Assembly (NCBI GenBank): GCA_014379705.1
Contig: JACMLI010000542.1
Span: 1 to 6,185 of the forward strand
Reading direction: 5' to 3'
DNA: 6,185 nt
DNA from: Gemmatimonadaceae bacterium
GTDB taxonomy: Bacteria > Gemmatimonadota > Gemmatimonadetes > Gemmatimonadales > Gemmatimonadaceae
This document shows positions 6,101-6,185 of the stretch, one piece after another. The notes under the pieces were generated by a model that was not told where the DNA came from, made no database searches, and was given only the letters and a program-made list of their open reading frames with translations. Made by a program: the position numbers and the translations under genes. Position 1 is the first letter of the stretch. Each line of letters begins with the position of its first letter.

Positions 6101-6185
6101 GCCTGCGCGAGTGGTGGAACCGGCTCCGCACGTGGCGCCGCCGCGATGCGCTCACGCGCCAGGTCGCCGATGAACTCGCGGACCA
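6097..6185 (+). CDS. Start of a probable ADOP-type ABC transporter permease (cut by window end)
   Basis: A GTG at 6097 overlaps the padR stop. The 29 complete codons visible read MSLREWWNRLRTWRR, then RDALTRQVADELAD, with no stop before the window ends. A basic, Trp/Arg-rich start followed by a 'xLxxQVxDELxxH'-like helix is typical of the N-terminal permease prefix of ADOP (acidobacterial duplicated orphan permease) proteins, which are MacB/FtsX-like and about 800 residues long. The call rests on this short prefix plus the PadR context; the membrane domains are not visible. Confidence 0.7.
   Translation, partial: MSLREWWNRLRTWRRRDALTRQVADELAD

Overview
The window is GC-rich bacterial DNA with strong G/C preference at third codon positions. 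It carries several exported proteins, a ToxR-like transmembrane regulator, and a PadR regulator translationally coupled to what looks like the start of a large ABC-type permease. That combination is typical of Gemmatimonadota and Acidobacteriota. I favour Gemmatimonadota, but this rests on gene style alone because the window has no rRNA or other phylogenetic marker.

Layout. Positions 1-863 hold a small open frame (8-304) and a 183-residue protein (312-863). The latter has one hydrophobic stretch and a C-terminal segment resembling the ACT-like tail of MgtC/SapB or DUF4956 membrane proteins; the pair may be one damaged gene. A beta-lactamase-fold serine hydrolase lies on the minus strand (946-2232). 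A 228-bp divergent intergenic region separates it from a plus-strand class V aminotransferase-fold enzyme (2461-3771), which has a Tat-type signal and a four-copy HTP linker. That gene converges on a minus-strand winged-helix transmembrane regulator (3836-4702); two small hairpins lie between the stop codons. The regulator diverges from a plus-strand gene (4843-5634) for a Tat-signal, ankyrin-repeat protein with a DUF3471-like C-terminal domain. After a 130-bp spacer with short repeats and a nested inverted-repeat operator candidate come a PadR regulator (5765-6100) and the first 29 codons of a probable ADOP-type permease, overlapping by 4 bp and cut by the window end.

How the genes may work together. 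Three of the proteins (hydrolase, aminotransferase-like enzyme, ankyrin protein) carry export signals and the regulator has an extracytoplasmic domain, so the theme is the cell envelope. The alternating strands argue against one operon: only padR and the permease form a clear transcription unit. Regulation of the ankyrin gene by the divergent ToxR-like protein is an inference from position and from an inverted repeat between them. I see no tRNA, rRNA, CRISPR array, insertion sequence or phage gene, and no convincing new defence or biosynthetic system. The most unusual items are the Tat-targeted PLP enzyme, the Tat/ankyrin/DUF3471-like fusion and the compact PadR operator candidate.
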